Positions 43,980 to 54,709 of a stretch of 64,000 nucleotides of DNA are shown here, piece after piece (the stretch's first letter is position 1; every line of letters starts with the position of its first letter). Source of the DNA: Odontocerum albicorne (taxonomy: Eukaryota > Arthropoda > Insecta > Trichoptera > Odontoceridae); the NCBI GenBank assembly GCA_949825065.1, contig OX463841.1, positions 18,174,479 through 18,238,478 on the forward strand, read 5' to 3'. Below the pieces are notes generated by a model. That model searched no databases, was not told the origin of the DNA, and saw only the letters and a program-made list of their open reading frames with translations. The position numbers and the translations under genes are program-made.

Positions 43980-44250
43980 AACACACGTTGCGTAAAACAA
44001 TACGTCCATCTTCCCCCCATCATGTTAAAACGGTCGGATGCTCATCGCTTACACAGGATTGTCTCCTGACCCTGGCGTGCACCAACTTGGTCATTGTGTT
44101 CCATTGCAGGACCCAAATGTCGACGCACTTTTCCATGATCAGCCCAAGAGAAGCATCCTTTCTGGAGGTGCCAAAATACTCTGCTTCCCCAACCGTTCTT
44201 TTGACAGTCGAAGTAAATTTCTGAGGCAACTAATCAGCATTGGCCATTGA
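43980..44250. other. GC-richer segment with open frames on both strands
   Basis: A 70-codon plus-strand frame (44038-44250) and a 69-codon minus-strand frame (44020-44229) overlap in a locally GC-richer segment. Neither resembles a family I recognise, and no splice pattern joins them to a neighbour. It could be a fragment of a retroelement or a processed pseudogene. Confidence 0.25.
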
Positions 44251-44521
44251 TAATAATACTGGTCTGCTGAGTTGAGTCGTGATTCCTGACTTTAACAACT
44301 GAAGTAAATGGGAATTTTATAGATTAAATTACTTTTATATTGTAAGAAACGTGGCTTTTATTATTTTAATCGAGTGGTTGGGGAGGGTGAATTCTTCGGG
44401 AGGACCATTTTTTGGGTATTTGTATGTTGGGTATGCCAGACTGTTTCGTCGTAATTGACCAATCAGCGATCTTTCAATTTCAACGATTGGAAAATTCTAT
44501 TCAAGATATACATTCAACATC

Positions 44522-45310
44522 AAAAGTAGAGAAATGACGGGAGTTATGTGAGAGAAGAAGGCTACCAAGCAAATTTTAGAGCAAGATCTACAAGACAGTA
44601 ATCAGGCTCGCTATACTAGACGAAGTATAGTGTTGGTCTATAAAGAAAAAAGTAGATATATGACGAGAGTTATGTGAGACAAGAAGGCTACCAATAGAAT
44701 TTAAGAGCAAGCTCTACAAGACAGTGGTCAGGCTCGCTATACTAGACGAAGTATAATGTTGGTCTATAAAGAAAAAAGTAGAGAAATGACGGGAGTTATG
44801 TGAGACAACGCTACCAATAAAATTTAAGAGCAAGGTCTACAAGACAGTGATCAGGCTCGCTATACTAGACGAAGTATAGTGTTGGTCTATAAAGAAAAAA
44901 GTAGAGAAATGACGAGAGTTATGTGAGACAAGAAGGCTACCAATAAAATTTAAGAGCAAGCTCTACAAGACAGTGATCAGGCTCGCTATACTAGACGAAG
45001 TATAGTGTTGGTATATAAAGAGAAAGCATGAACTGATTCATGTCGCGGAGATGCACTTACTACGGTGGTCACTGGGCGTCACTAGATTGGACAATTAACA
45101 AATAAGCGGAACAATCAAAGTGGCGCCAATAGTAGATAAAGCCTGGGAAACATGACTATGCTGGTATGGGCACGTGCAACGGCAACATGAAGGGTATACG
45201 CCAAAGACATCCACAAATTGGAAACATCCAAATAGACGCAGAGAGAGACTCAAGAAGAATCTACATATGAAAGTGGAGGACATGACGAGACTCGGACTAT
45301 CTAATTAATT
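44522..45310 (+). pseudogene. LINE fragment (L-H) with four internal tandem copies
   Basis: A segment of about 125 bp starting AGTAGAGAAATGACGGGAGT is repeated at 44524, 44651, 44777 and 44900. It encodes KSKLYKTVIRLAIL in the best frame. After the last copy the LINE continues with MHLLRWSLGVTRLD and a decayed tail. It is RTE-like by the KxKxYKTVxRxAxLY pattern. Confidence 0.75.
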
Positions 45311-45329
45311 CATTTTTTATATAGCATCT

Positions 45330-46440
45330 GGATTACTGGAATTCTATAGATTTTGCTCTGACTGATTCGCGAATTTTTAGACTCCGGTCTATTTTCAATG
45401 CAGTTGTAAGGCTGATTGATATATGGTATTCATAAATATTGTCATATTAGTCTACTTCCTAAATGTCTAAATTGGCTCAAGTGTCGCGAACGAATTGATT
45501 TCAAACCTTGTATCTTTGTATTCAAGTCACTTAATGGAATGTCTTCATTGTATCTTTCAAATCCGTGTCTGAGAGATGTTCCTTCGGACAGGAGTAGAAC
45601 TTTGGGGTCGATCTCATCTTCATCGAATAATGTATTGTTCCGAATCGATATAATATCGGGCGCGGTATTTGACAGAGTTTTTGCCATTGCTGGTCTTGTG
45701 TCGTGGAATGGACTGTCTCTAAGGCCTCGGCCACACAGGTAGGAGCCTCGCTTGATGTTTAGAGCTATGTTGCGAGTTAGGCGACATATCCTAGCGAACC
45801 AACGTACCGCATACTATCGCAGTGGCCACACTGCACGCTTCGCGCCACGTTGCATGACGATTAATCATCGAGTGAATCTCCTAGCGAACAGACCTGTTGG
45901 TTAATTTACAAGACGCCGGAAGTTTTAATAACAGATGTGTATAAAAGGGAGCCTTTGTGGAACCCATCGAGCAAATTATACAAAAATGTACCTGTAATAA
46001 AATCACTTTGGAATGAGGTTACACAGAAAGTAAATAAAGATGGTAAGCCGTAATGAAATTGGTTATTTTTGAGAGTGACATCGTGTGTTGACTCAATCGC
46101 TCCCAACTGTCAAATGAATTTGTGCGTAGCACTTTGGTGTGGTCCAGGCATGAAGTCACCTAGTATATGAGTCACGTAAAACCTAGCTTAGCACCTAACG
46201 AAGCACTTTGATGTGGCCTCGGCCTAAGTGTCCGAGATATGGATGGCGCGTGTAGCTTAAGGAAGTACTTAAAGACTGCCATTATTAGGAGGTCTTATAA
46301 AATTTATATGAATACTAACACATACACTACACTCCACCTAAAGCCGAATATGTTACGATCACATATCGGACGATCTACAAAGGTTTCTTTGTAGTTCGTC
46401 TTTCCTTGGTAAGTTTTCCGCAGTTTTCTTACCAAATACG
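45330..46440 (+). pseudogene. LINE C-terminal region (L-G), split by a TAA-type MITE
   Basis: CLNWLKCRERIDFKPCIFVF, KSLNGMSSLYLSN and VFAIAGLVSWNGLSL precede the insertion. SVRDMDGACSLRKYLKTAII and RRSYKIYMN follow it. This WLxxRxRIDFK...LVYKxLNG...WNxLP pattern is the CR1/jockey-type end. The 3' sequence is shared with 32865-33110. Confidence 0.75.
45723..46224. mobile_element. TAA-flanked MITE, PIF/Harbinger-like (502 bp)
   Basis: Termini GGCCTCGGCCACA and, inverted, GGCCGAGGCCACA. The flanking TAA (45720-45722, 46225-46227) duplicates a host codon position. Removal restores the reading WNGLSLSVRDMDG. TAA/TTA duplications are typical of PIF/Harbinger; no transposase is present. Confidence 0.75.
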
Positions 46441-47257
46441 TTTTTCTAATCATATTCAGATGCGAGGAACTACCTAATCACAGCCACCATAATTCTATAT
46501 GTCAATAAGAGTGAGTTCGAATCCCAATTTAGACCGCTATTGAGGAGAGTGGGTTCGCTAAACGGCGCTTTAGAAATTGTCATTTTATTATGAATGAAAT
46601 GGAATGAAGCTAGAGCGTGCACTAAGATAATTTAAATTTGGCAATTTGCACAATGTCGCATAAATATTTTTCCACGTGACTAACAGACTTGAATATAAAA
46701 ATAAAATAGTTTAAGGATGACGCATTGTTTTGAGCGGGGGGGCTCTATTGGGAATTCAGTGATGGTTCGCCATCGAAGGAAACGCAATTATCCAGGAATG
46801 GTTCGGCAGTTAATTGGCGATCTGGCACAGGATACGGAAGTACCAGACGCTCGTAACGCTATTTACGAGGCGATAAGGATTGCGATTCGGGTAGGAGCAA
46901 ACGAGGCAGGATCGGTTTTTTACAGGCCCACTCCGAGTTAGCCAAAACCCATCGCGAGCGGAGCTCAATGAATGTTTGTGCCTGACGTTGAGATTGGTAG
47001 TGGGTGTAGTAACGGTGAAGTCATTGCATTGTTGTCAAGAAGATATATTGTCTACGGCTAAGACTGCATCACAATGAGGGACAACAATTGGATATTTATT
47101 TGCTCAACGAACCCCACACACAAAACACAATGTTTGGTCTAATTGAAGTATCGAAAAATCATAGAACAATCCTGATTTTTTTTCAGTTCAAATGGCAATT
47201 TTATACGAGTATAGCGTCGTTTAGGGAGCGAACTCTCCTCCACGAGACTCTAACCCA
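46441..47257. other. Unassigned stretch with one GC-richer frame
   Basis: The frame at 46717-46941 (HRRKRNYPGMVRQLIGDLAQ, ARNAIYEAIRIAIRVGANEA) is in a locally GC-richer region and ends at TAG. I do not recognise it. It could be a retroelement or gene remnant. Confidence 0.25.
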
Positions 47258-47261
47258 TTAA

Positions 47262-47507
47262 CCCTTTTAATCCCAGCATATTTTGCATAAAATGTGCGAA
47301 AAATTCCAAGCATTTTTTGGCAAAATAAAACAGTAGCTTATATTTTATTTTTTATCTCAGATAGTATTACGTTTTAAAACCATTTTTTGTGTTTTTTTTA
47401 TTCAACATAAAAACTTATATGAAAACTTTGAGGCCGATGATCGTCCCCGTGCGATTTTTCGCATACACCAGTTGGGGGCGAAAATCGACCACGTGGGATT
47501 AAAAGGG
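47262..47507. mobile_element. MITE-B copy (246 bp)
   Basis: TTAA lies at 47258-47261 and 47508-47511. Termini CCCTTTTAATCCCAGC and, inverted, CCCTTTTAATCCCACG. GGCCGATGATCGTCC corresponds to the palindrome in the copy at 9191-9460 with one change. GGGGGCGAAAATCG and CGATTTTTCGC form a further inverted pair. Confidence 0.8.
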
Positions 47508-47569
47508 TTAATATTAAAAAAAATCACGTCTGGCATAGATATGTATATAACACTTTTTTGATTATTGGC

Positions 47570-47745
47570 ATGTGAGAATCTCTTCCAACTAACCAGAAAT
47601 ATGTTAATGAGGCCTTAGGTGAAAACCATACGTACAACTTTTTTTTAACTGGATTCCAGTGGGAATCGAATCCGCAACCTCTGGGTCCGAGGACAGGCGT
47701 TTTACCAACTAAGCTACAGAGTTTGTGAATGTTTAAAACTATCGA
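47570..47745 (-). mobile_element. SINE1 copy
   Basis: The minus strand has CTTAGTTGGTAAAACGCCTG, GGTTGCGGATTCGATTCCC and the tail CTGGTTAGTTGGAAGAGATT. The order is complete except for the final tail end. Confidence 0.7.
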
Positions 47746-47764
47746 TGCAAGTTGATGGAATTAT

Positions 47765-47925
47765 TTTATTATAATTTCGTTGTATACAATACAACTAAAG
47801 TAGAGGAATCAGAAAGATGTTTAAGGGACCTAAAGTGAAAAACAGACTCGGAATCGAGCCAATAATCCCCAGATTGGGAGACAGGTGTTTTACCAACTAG
47901 GCTATATATGGAGTTCGTCATAATT
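47765..47925 (-). mobile_element. SINE1 copy, shortened
   Basis: The minus strand has GCCTAGTTGGTAAAACACCT, TTGGCTCGATTCCGAG and the tail end GTTGTATTGTATACAACG. Internal body sequence is partly deleted. It abuts the previous copy in the same orientation. Confidence 0.65.
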
Positions 47926-48038
47926 AAATTCTGGTTTCAAAAAATCTACCATGCAAAGGGATTGACGTTTCTTCAAACAGAACAGGTAAAATGTGGATTG
48001 GATCGTTTTTGCGTATTTTCATTTAATTTATATGTTAA

Positions 48039-48254
48039 CACTTGCCTTACTGTGCTAAAAAATTCTGCCAGCCACGGTGCTGGACGCTAAGTGTCCAGTG
48101 AAAAATGTATGTTTTAAATTAAAGTTATGCAAAATCTGCTAGGTTATTTTTTTGTAATTAGCTATAGAAATAATTTTATTATGTATTAAAACGTCGAATA
48201 ATCAAATGAAATATAAGTCCTGGTCACTCGCTATCCATCACAGGGTGGCAAGTG
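48039..48254. mobile_element. MITE-C copy (216 bp)
   Basis: TTAA lies at 48035-48038 and 48255-48258. It is nearly identical to the copy at 38213-38432; the palindrome here is CTGGACGCTAAGTGTCCAG (one G-T change). Confidence 0.85.
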
Positions 48255-48543
48255 TTAAGTATAAACAAAGGCTCAGATAGGTGTAATGTTCGCGATGCAC
48301 GAAGGCGTCCAATTGCCAAGTGCGCCCCCGCTTACTATTATGAAGATTTATAATCACATGAAGATTTATAATCACACGAAACATTAACACATAAGTTGAG
48401 AAAATATCAATTTTGAAATGGAATAAAATACGTATTTTCTAAAATAATCCATTCCTACTTCAAAATTATTGGAATTTTATATAATTTCTGCAATTCAAAC
48501 ATAGGAAATATTATATGTTATTAAATCATATTCGATAAGTCCC

Positions 48544-48792
48544 TTAAAATTCGATAAGATTTTTGCTTTCACTCAAAACATGTGGAACCCAAGCGCCGAA
48601 CTTCTGGACTTTTCCCATTGATTTAAGATGGCGGTATACAGTCATGTGACTAAAATTCATCTGCTCAGCCAATTCGACGGTGGTTTCAAAGGGATCTTCA
48701 TGAATAATATGGTTTAAGCGGTCACTGAACGGTCTGAACGCGAACAGAAGGAGGTGTCGAAAATGCTCACTTTCGTCTACTTGACATTCCAT
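48544..48792 (-). pseudogene. mariner transposase N-terminal remnant
   Basis: The 82-codon frame reads SEHFRHLLLFAF, then HIIHEDPFETTVELAEQMNF, SHMTVYRHLKSMGKVQKFGA and WVPHVLSES. WVPH and the helix-turn-helix order mark mariner. A piece between the first helix and HEDP is deleted and the catalytic domain is absent. Confidence 0.8.
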
Positions 48793-49003
48793 TTTGAAGG
48801 CTTGTAATCAAATAAAATAATATATGTAACGTAAAACTAAACACAATATCTTGTAGAGCAGAAAATTTTCTTTCGAATGACGTATAACCTTTACCATTTT
48901 GTTTTACTTTTGGTCCTCATTTTTAAATTGGAAAAAAGCGGACACAACTTATGTTAGCACCCAATATATTTATAATGGATATATCAGATTTTTGGCTTTG
49001 CTC

Positions 49004-49500
49004 CTAGGATGATGACGTCCAGCTGTCCTTCCACCTTTTCGGCGGCCTTCCTGGTAATCTCCTGCTGTTAGGGTTTTCAGTCTTGGCGATTCTTGCCAGT
49101 CTTATATCCTCCATGCGGTCCACATGATCTCTTGACAAGAGCCTTCTGCTTCTTCCCCACCTCACTATGTCTTCAACGCCACAGACAGACCTTATCGTCT
49201 CATTTCTGATCCGATCTCTAAGAGCTCTGCCTGCGATGGAGCGTAGGGTTTTCATTTCTGCTACTCTGAGGTTTTTTGTCCTGTTGGTATCGGCTCTCAC
49301 TTCTATCCCATATGTCATGATGGGGCGGACACATGTCTTATATATCCTGATCTTACTTTCGGTTAGCATGTGTTTGTTTCTCCATATAGTGTCCCGCAGG
49401 CAACCAGCCAAAGCTGTCGCTTTATTAGTTTGTGCTTGTACTTCACTATATACGTCACTGTTGCTGGAGATCTCTACACCTAGAACTATTTCTGTCTTTT
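49004..49500 (-). pseudogene. LINE C-terminal fragment (L-B)
   Basis: The minus strand encodes LAGCLRDTIWRNKHMLTESK, RIYKTCVRPIMTYGIEVRAD, GVEDIVRWGRSRRLLSRDHV and ENPNSRRLPGRPPKRWKDSW, then a stop. Upstream, in another frame, KTEIVLGVEISSNSDVYSEV extends the LINE. It is a close relative of 13285-13760. Confidence 0.8.
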
Positions 49501-49779
49501 AATATAAATCAGAATAAGCACTTTGTCTAGTGAGACCGGTGGCGTATACTATTGTTTTATAATATGAATAAAGAAAATTAATAAATAAATTAAGTAGGTG
49601 TAACTTGGTACTTATGCGACTGACCAAACAAAAATGCTTGCCAAAGCAGCAATTGCCGAGCCTACACTTCACCAAAAACTGGCAAGGACCATGAAGAGGC
49701 GTTGATTAGCAAAGCGAACTCGATGCACCATATGTCTCCATCCCTCCCGGTCCTAGAGCATGATGAATGCATCGCTTCA

Positions 49780-50429
49780 CCTTTCCCTTCCTGTGCTAAA
49801 AAAATCCGCCCGTTCCGGTGATGTGTATTCAATACACATGTAAAAATGAGCGATTTAAAATCGGGAAAATAAGAATATTCATAGCCAATCGCTTAAATTC
49901 ATTAAATTGGAAGTCAAAAGTGGTAATAATTTTAATTTAATTGCTGAAAACATGAAAAAAAAACATCGGCTGACGTTCACAAATCGGAGTAAAAAGACCA
50001 CCTCAGATGAATGCGCTAGAGCGACTGAGACCTGAGACGGACTAACACTGTGTATGTTATACCTCGAAGGAAGAAATACAACTGCAAACTGAGATTCTAT
50101 TTCTTGCGTTCCCATACGCCGAAGAAGAGTGAGAGTGAGACGTGAATAGCATGGCTTCCTCACCCATAGCGGTTTTTAGAATGAATATACCTACGTCACA
50201 CACTGGCACACGTTTGATTTTATTGTTGAATTTTATTCCCGATTTTAACAAAATATCTCTGATGTGGCCGATAAGTACTAATTATTATTAATATTATTTT
50301 TTTCATTCAATGCGTAAATATGTTACGGAGGAGTACCTAAAATCTGAACCCAGTATATATTATATTTATAGAGATATTAAAGTGTTTAGAAGCAATGTGT
50401 ACAAGCTACACATCACAGGATAGAAAGGG
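49780..50429 (-). mobile_element. MITE-A copy (650 bp)
   Basis: It is inverted relative to the other MITE-A copies. The flank is TTCA (mutated TTAA) at 49776-49779 and TTAA at 50430-50433. Subterminal CTGTGCTAAAAAAATCCGCC and palindrome TGTGTATTCAATACACA are visible at the left. Confidence 0.85.
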
Positions 50430-50439
50430 TTAAAGAGGA

Positions 50440-50640
50440 TCCTGTTAACTCATTTATTTGATTCGTCCATCTCACAGGACACCTTCTTCTTTCTCTCCTC
50501 ACTTTCCTTCAATTGTCCCCGTGGTTGACATCTCAAGATTTCCACCATACTTTCTAGCAACGTACCCAAAGTACGTTAGGATTATTTTTCTGCAAGTTGT
50601 CAAAAGTATTTCGGTAATCTCCAATTCTCGGATGATAAAG
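50440..50640 (-). pseudogene. LINE C-terminal fragment (L-E)
   Basis: On the minus strand it reads ILTYFGYVARKYGGNLEMST and IEGK, then a decayed GRSPxRWxD-like stretch. It is the YFGHxxRxxGxNLEK...GxIEGKRxRGRxPxRW end of an RTE-like LINE. The downstream end abuts MITE-A. Confidence 0.55.
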
Positions 50641-51400
50641 ACGTTCGTGCGCCTTGCAGTCCACGAGATGAATTATTATTTTATAGCTTCATTTCGCTTC
50701 ATATCCGAAACGAATATAAAAAGAAAAAAAAACGATCTTGCCCGCTCACATGAAGCTAATTACCACGACTTTCTCGTTCCGCCATCCAAGTTCGTTGTAC
50801 AAGTCAATGAATTGGCCAATTCGATCAATGTCAATGAATTATTACGTTGATCTTGATAAAACGCAAAAAAAAATTGCCGGAAACATTTCTTACGACCTTC
50901 ATACATTAGCGCAAAAATACATTATACTAATTCACTGATAAATATGGCAACATTGATTATTATTATCTGTTTGTTAAGTCATACCGAAATTGCATTAATA
51001 GGCGTTATAAATTGTTAGCAACACGACACAAAAAACACCCACGTATTTAATATGCTATTTAAAACTGTACCAACGCAATGCTGCAACAAGTGAGTGAAAC
51101 AGGTTTCGTGCAAAATATAAAACAAGATGTACGTGTATCGAAAAATAATTTTCAGCTGGTAGAAATATGATCGTGACATTGGAATGTTATATTTAAACCA
51201 GAAGTGTTACTTGTATCAGTTACGAAACGTTGTGAATAATTTGAACGATGCAAATTGAATACGCATTGAATATTTATAACGATATTAAATATTTACATAA
51301 GATTAAGTAATATTGAAAAGAAGATTTAAGTCTTGTTCTGGAATCGAATTTTAGAGACAATTCATAAGTCATATAAGCTTACGTTATACTCGTACATTCA
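50641..51400. other. Unassigned stretch
   Basis: The plus-strand frame crossing 50458-50850 is mostly the reverse of the LINE fragment; its end beyond 50640 is not recognised. Nothing else is supported. Confidence 0.3.
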
Positions 51401-51404
51401 AACG

Positions 51405-51545
51405 AATCGCAACATCACATACATACATATCATCACTCCGTTTCCCTATCGGGGTAGGCTGAGAGGACGAGGCATCAGACTTTCCTCTCTCGACACACAT
51501 CCTTCGCCTCTTTTACATATATACACCACATACAACTCCTACGAT
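51405..51545 (-). mobile_element. LINE L-D 3' tail
   Basis: CATACATACATATCATCACT, CCTATCGGGGTAGGCTGAGA and TCTCGACACACATCCTTCGC are the reverse of the L-D terminus. It lies immediately beside a PLE-like palindrome. Confidence 0.65.
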
Positions 51546-51860
51546 ATTATTTATAGTTAAGGCATTAACATTGTGGAGGTTTAAAGACATTGTAATTTGT
51601 TTTATCAAACACTGTTTATTCCACTTTTTTGTAACGGTATAGTCCTCCAGGTTTTAAGGCTTTCACCTCATCATCAGGGGAGCACAAACAAGACTCTTGT
51701 TTGTGCTCCCCTGATGATGAGGTGAAAACTTTGAAACCGGTAGGGTTATACCGTGACATAAAGTGGAATAAACACTGTTTGATAAAACAAGTTACAAAGA
51801 GAAATAAAGTAAAATATAATAAAAAATACCATCATACCGCTTCCCTGTTGATTTATGACA
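51546..51860. mobile_element. PLE-like palindrome, complete
   Basis: Arms of about 100 bp meet at AGACTCTTGTTTGTGCTCCC (centre about 51692). Each arm has the CACCTCATCATCAGGGGAGC or complementary block and CACTGTTTATTCCACTTT. The right arm has GAAACCGGTAGGGTTATACC. It ends in AAATAAAGTAAAATATAATA and CCATCATACCGCTTCC. The 3' extension is shared with 56993-57300. Confidence 0.7.
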
Positions 51861-52117
51861 AGGAAAAAATAAGAAAACAAGAATAGTTCAAGTTTTGCAA
51901 TTTTGCAAAATGATAGAAGAAATCAGTAAAACTGCACTAGAGGAGCAATCTAACGCAATGGAATAAGATAGTTACTATAATAGCATTCCATTCCGTGACA
52001 GCTGGTAATAACGGGGAATCCGCGCGATCTGGCAAAACCCGCCCGACTGGATTACATAACATAACATATTCGGCACTCCTGCACCGTGCATCGCACAAAC
52101 AGCCGAGTCCTCCGTAT

Positions 52118-52600
52118 ATCTTTGGAGTCGAATAAAAATCCCATGCAGCAGGAAGAAATATTTGGATGTTTGGAGTCGTTAGTTCTTTGGAGTCGCATAA
52201 TAATCCCATGCAGCAGGAAGTCGAATTAGTTCTTTGGAGTCGAATAATAATCCCATGCAGCAGGAAGAAAAAATTAAAAGAAAATAATACATTGACCCAA
52301 CTCGCCGAGTATTTAGTACAATTATCATATGAATGTGGGATGTGTTCTAAAAAAAATTAAGCAGGTTGACGAGTTCTGTTCTTTGGAGTCGAATAAAAAT
52401 CCAATGTAGCAGGAAGAATTCTTTGGTTCTTTGTTGGAGTCGTTAGTTCTTTGGAGTCGAATAATAATCCCATGCAGCAGGAAGAATAAATTGATAGAAA
52501 ATAATGCATTGAGCCAACTCGCCGAGTATTTAGTACAATTATCACGCGAATGTGCGATGTACTCTAAAAAAATTAAGCAGGTTGATGAGTTCGGTTACTC
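52118..52600. repeat. Direct repeats of about 36 bp nested in a 220-bp duplication
   Basis: TTTGGAGTCGAATAATAATC followed by CCATGCAGCAGGAAG occurs five times with uneven spacing. A longer unit including ACTCGCCGAGTATTTAGTAC and AATTAAGCAGGTTGA occurs twice (about 52277 and 52496). Confidence 0.7.
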
Positions 52601-53125
52601 GTACCTGGATAGCATGTTTATGTACTCGTATGATGAGCCAATTAAAAGGGACATTAAAAGAAGGGTACCGCCAGGGAACAAGGTTAACGCGGCACTTAAT
52701 GTTACATACAATAACCGCGCATTATCAACAATAGCAAAAATGACAGTACATAAGTGTGTTGGTGCCCACTTTGACGTATGGAGGTGAAACTTGAACTAGA
52801 CAGAATAAGGATAAAAGTAAAATTAATGCTGTGCAGGTGTGTGTACTAAGGAAAGTTTGTGGAGTGTCAATGTTTAAATTAAGGCGGAATGAAGACATCA
52901 GAAATGATGGCATGAATAAAATTGATGTTTTATGTAATGTAAGATAAAGGAACAAGCTTTAAGATGGTTTGGACATGTGAAGAGAATGAATGACTAAGCG
53001 AGTATACAAGTCAGAAGAGCAAGGTGTGCGTGGAAGAGATAGACCGAGGAGAGCGTGGCTGGATTAAAAGAAAATGTTGAAAGAAGGTAAAGTGAGAAGT
53101 ATGAATGATGGAAGAATCCGGGGTA
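52490..53125 (+). pseudogene. RTE-like LINE C-terminal region (L-D)
   Basis: QLAEYLVQLSRECAMYSKKI, KQVDEFGYSYLDSMF, KRDIKRRVPPGNKVNAALNV and NRALSTIAKMTVHKCVG match the VDEFxYLGS...RDIxRRVxAGNKVNxAL segment that follows RTE reverse transcriptases. Beyond 52787 the frame decays but GRGERGW-like and tail sequences remain. It is the longest L-D coding part here. Confidence 0.75.
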
Positions 53126-53127
53126 AT

Positions 53128-53580
53128 GTTGTGGGATGAGCCCGGACCTTTTAATGTCTTCTCTCTTAAATTTATTTTCTGCAGTTTATTTTGATATATA
53201 TGTGCGATTTAGGAATGAAGTTATTATATACTCGTATATGTACACATTGTGTTGCTGTCAGGGAACCTTTATTTATTTGTTTGAATTAATCTGAGGTGGT
53301 ATTTGTGGATATCCTTTTTTTCTGACATCTATTTGTTTTCTGTTTTTTTCTTCTTATTGTACATGTGTGGGCTGAAAAACATCTGGTATCCCCGTGGCTG
53401 GGCTCGCCCTATATTAGTGGGGTGTATCTTGACAAAGGGGGATGTTATTAGATGAGTCCAAAACTTTTGATAGCTTCTCTCTTAAATGTCATTTCTGTCA
53501 TTTATGTGTTTTTGAAGTGTATTAAAATATATTATGTACATACTATGTTGCTATCAATAAACCTATATCTATTTATTTAA
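53128..53580 (+). repeat. Repeat Q, one partial and one fuller unit
   Basis: GTGGGATGAGCCCGGACCTT, CCCCGTGGCTGGGCTCGCCC, GGGGTGTATCTTGACAAAGG and a 3' end CTATCAATAAACCTATATCT then ATTTATTTA. It is shared with 58717-59232. A polyadenylation-like AATAAA near the end suggests an LTR or LINE 3' UTR origin. Confidence 0.6.
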
Positions 53581-53589
53581 AATTGCTCA

Positions 53590-53650
53590 TGACGAGATGT
53601 ATGAGTGTGGAAGAGGCAAAAGTTGTGTGATTAGATAAAAAAGTTTGGCA
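53590..53650 (+). mobile_element. LINE L-D tail remnant
   Basis: ATGAGTGTGGAAGAGGCAAA and AAAAAGTTTGGC are a short degraded piece of the L-D terminus. Confidence 0.4.
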
Positions 53651-54709
53651 AAAATAAATTAATAAATGGAGCAAAGTGTCGCAGTGTCGTTTATCTAGTG
53701 TGATCCGCCCACTGAGATATAAGTATTGCAGAAGAGGGCGGTGCGGCATTGTGAATGTGCGGTGGCTGAACTCGGAGTGCCAGACAAGCATACTATTATC
53801 ACAGACGATCTTAAGTGAATTCAATGTTCCGGCTTATTCCGTCATATATAGTGACACAATTTTATAAGTATATATAGTATTCGCCAGAATATCACAACAA
53901 TATTTAGAAATAGATACTAACTTTGTGCTCTCCTTTATTAATATAAATAACGTAATATAAACAAAACATTAAGGACAATACTTTGCATCTGGAGTTGAGT
54001 AACCCTGCATCAACACGTGGAAGGTTTCGATTCTACCAAGCAACTTGCATCTCGTTCTACAAATGAGCCCATGTGTTTTCTATATCTCAAGATCTATCCA
54101 TAAAATGTTCGAAAAATCCAATTCTTCTTGTTCTATGTAAGCGTTGTTCCACTAAAAACAAATCTAAGTTCTCTACCACTATAAATTAAGTCTTCGACAA
54201 TTACGTAAGTCTACTTGGTAAAATTTGGTAATATTTTGTGATATACATACATACATATATTGAACTTAAATATACATATTAATCTTAAATAATTTTAAAC
54301 AATGACTTTGTAATTTATTATTACTACTGCTTTTTGTATCTCCATGTTAGTTTAAAGCAAATTTTTGTATTTTTTGTCAAAGTACTTGTATAACTTGTCA
54401 CATGTTCATTTGTATATAAAACACACTGTTGTGTCGTCAATTAAATAAATAAATAAATTTATTAGTGCACGCTTTTTGAAGTATTTAATCGGATCTTTTC
54501 GGTATTTTTCCACGTCCACGTTTCACTATCACACATCAAAGTACTAAAATATTGTTTTCCTCAAAGCGATTAGATCAAAATGTAGCAATTACTATATTTA
54601 AAAAAAAAACGATTTCAGAGTATGAATGGAAGAGAATTGTTTTATTTAAAAAATAAATAGAAAATATTTCATTCAATTACATCACAAATAACAAGAAAAA
54701 ATAATGATT
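53651..54709. other. Unassigned stretch
   Basis: The 63-codon plus-strand frame at 53676-53867 is in a GC-richer segment but is unrecognised. A CATACATACATATATTGAA run lies near 54245. Nothing else is supported. Confidence 0.3.
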
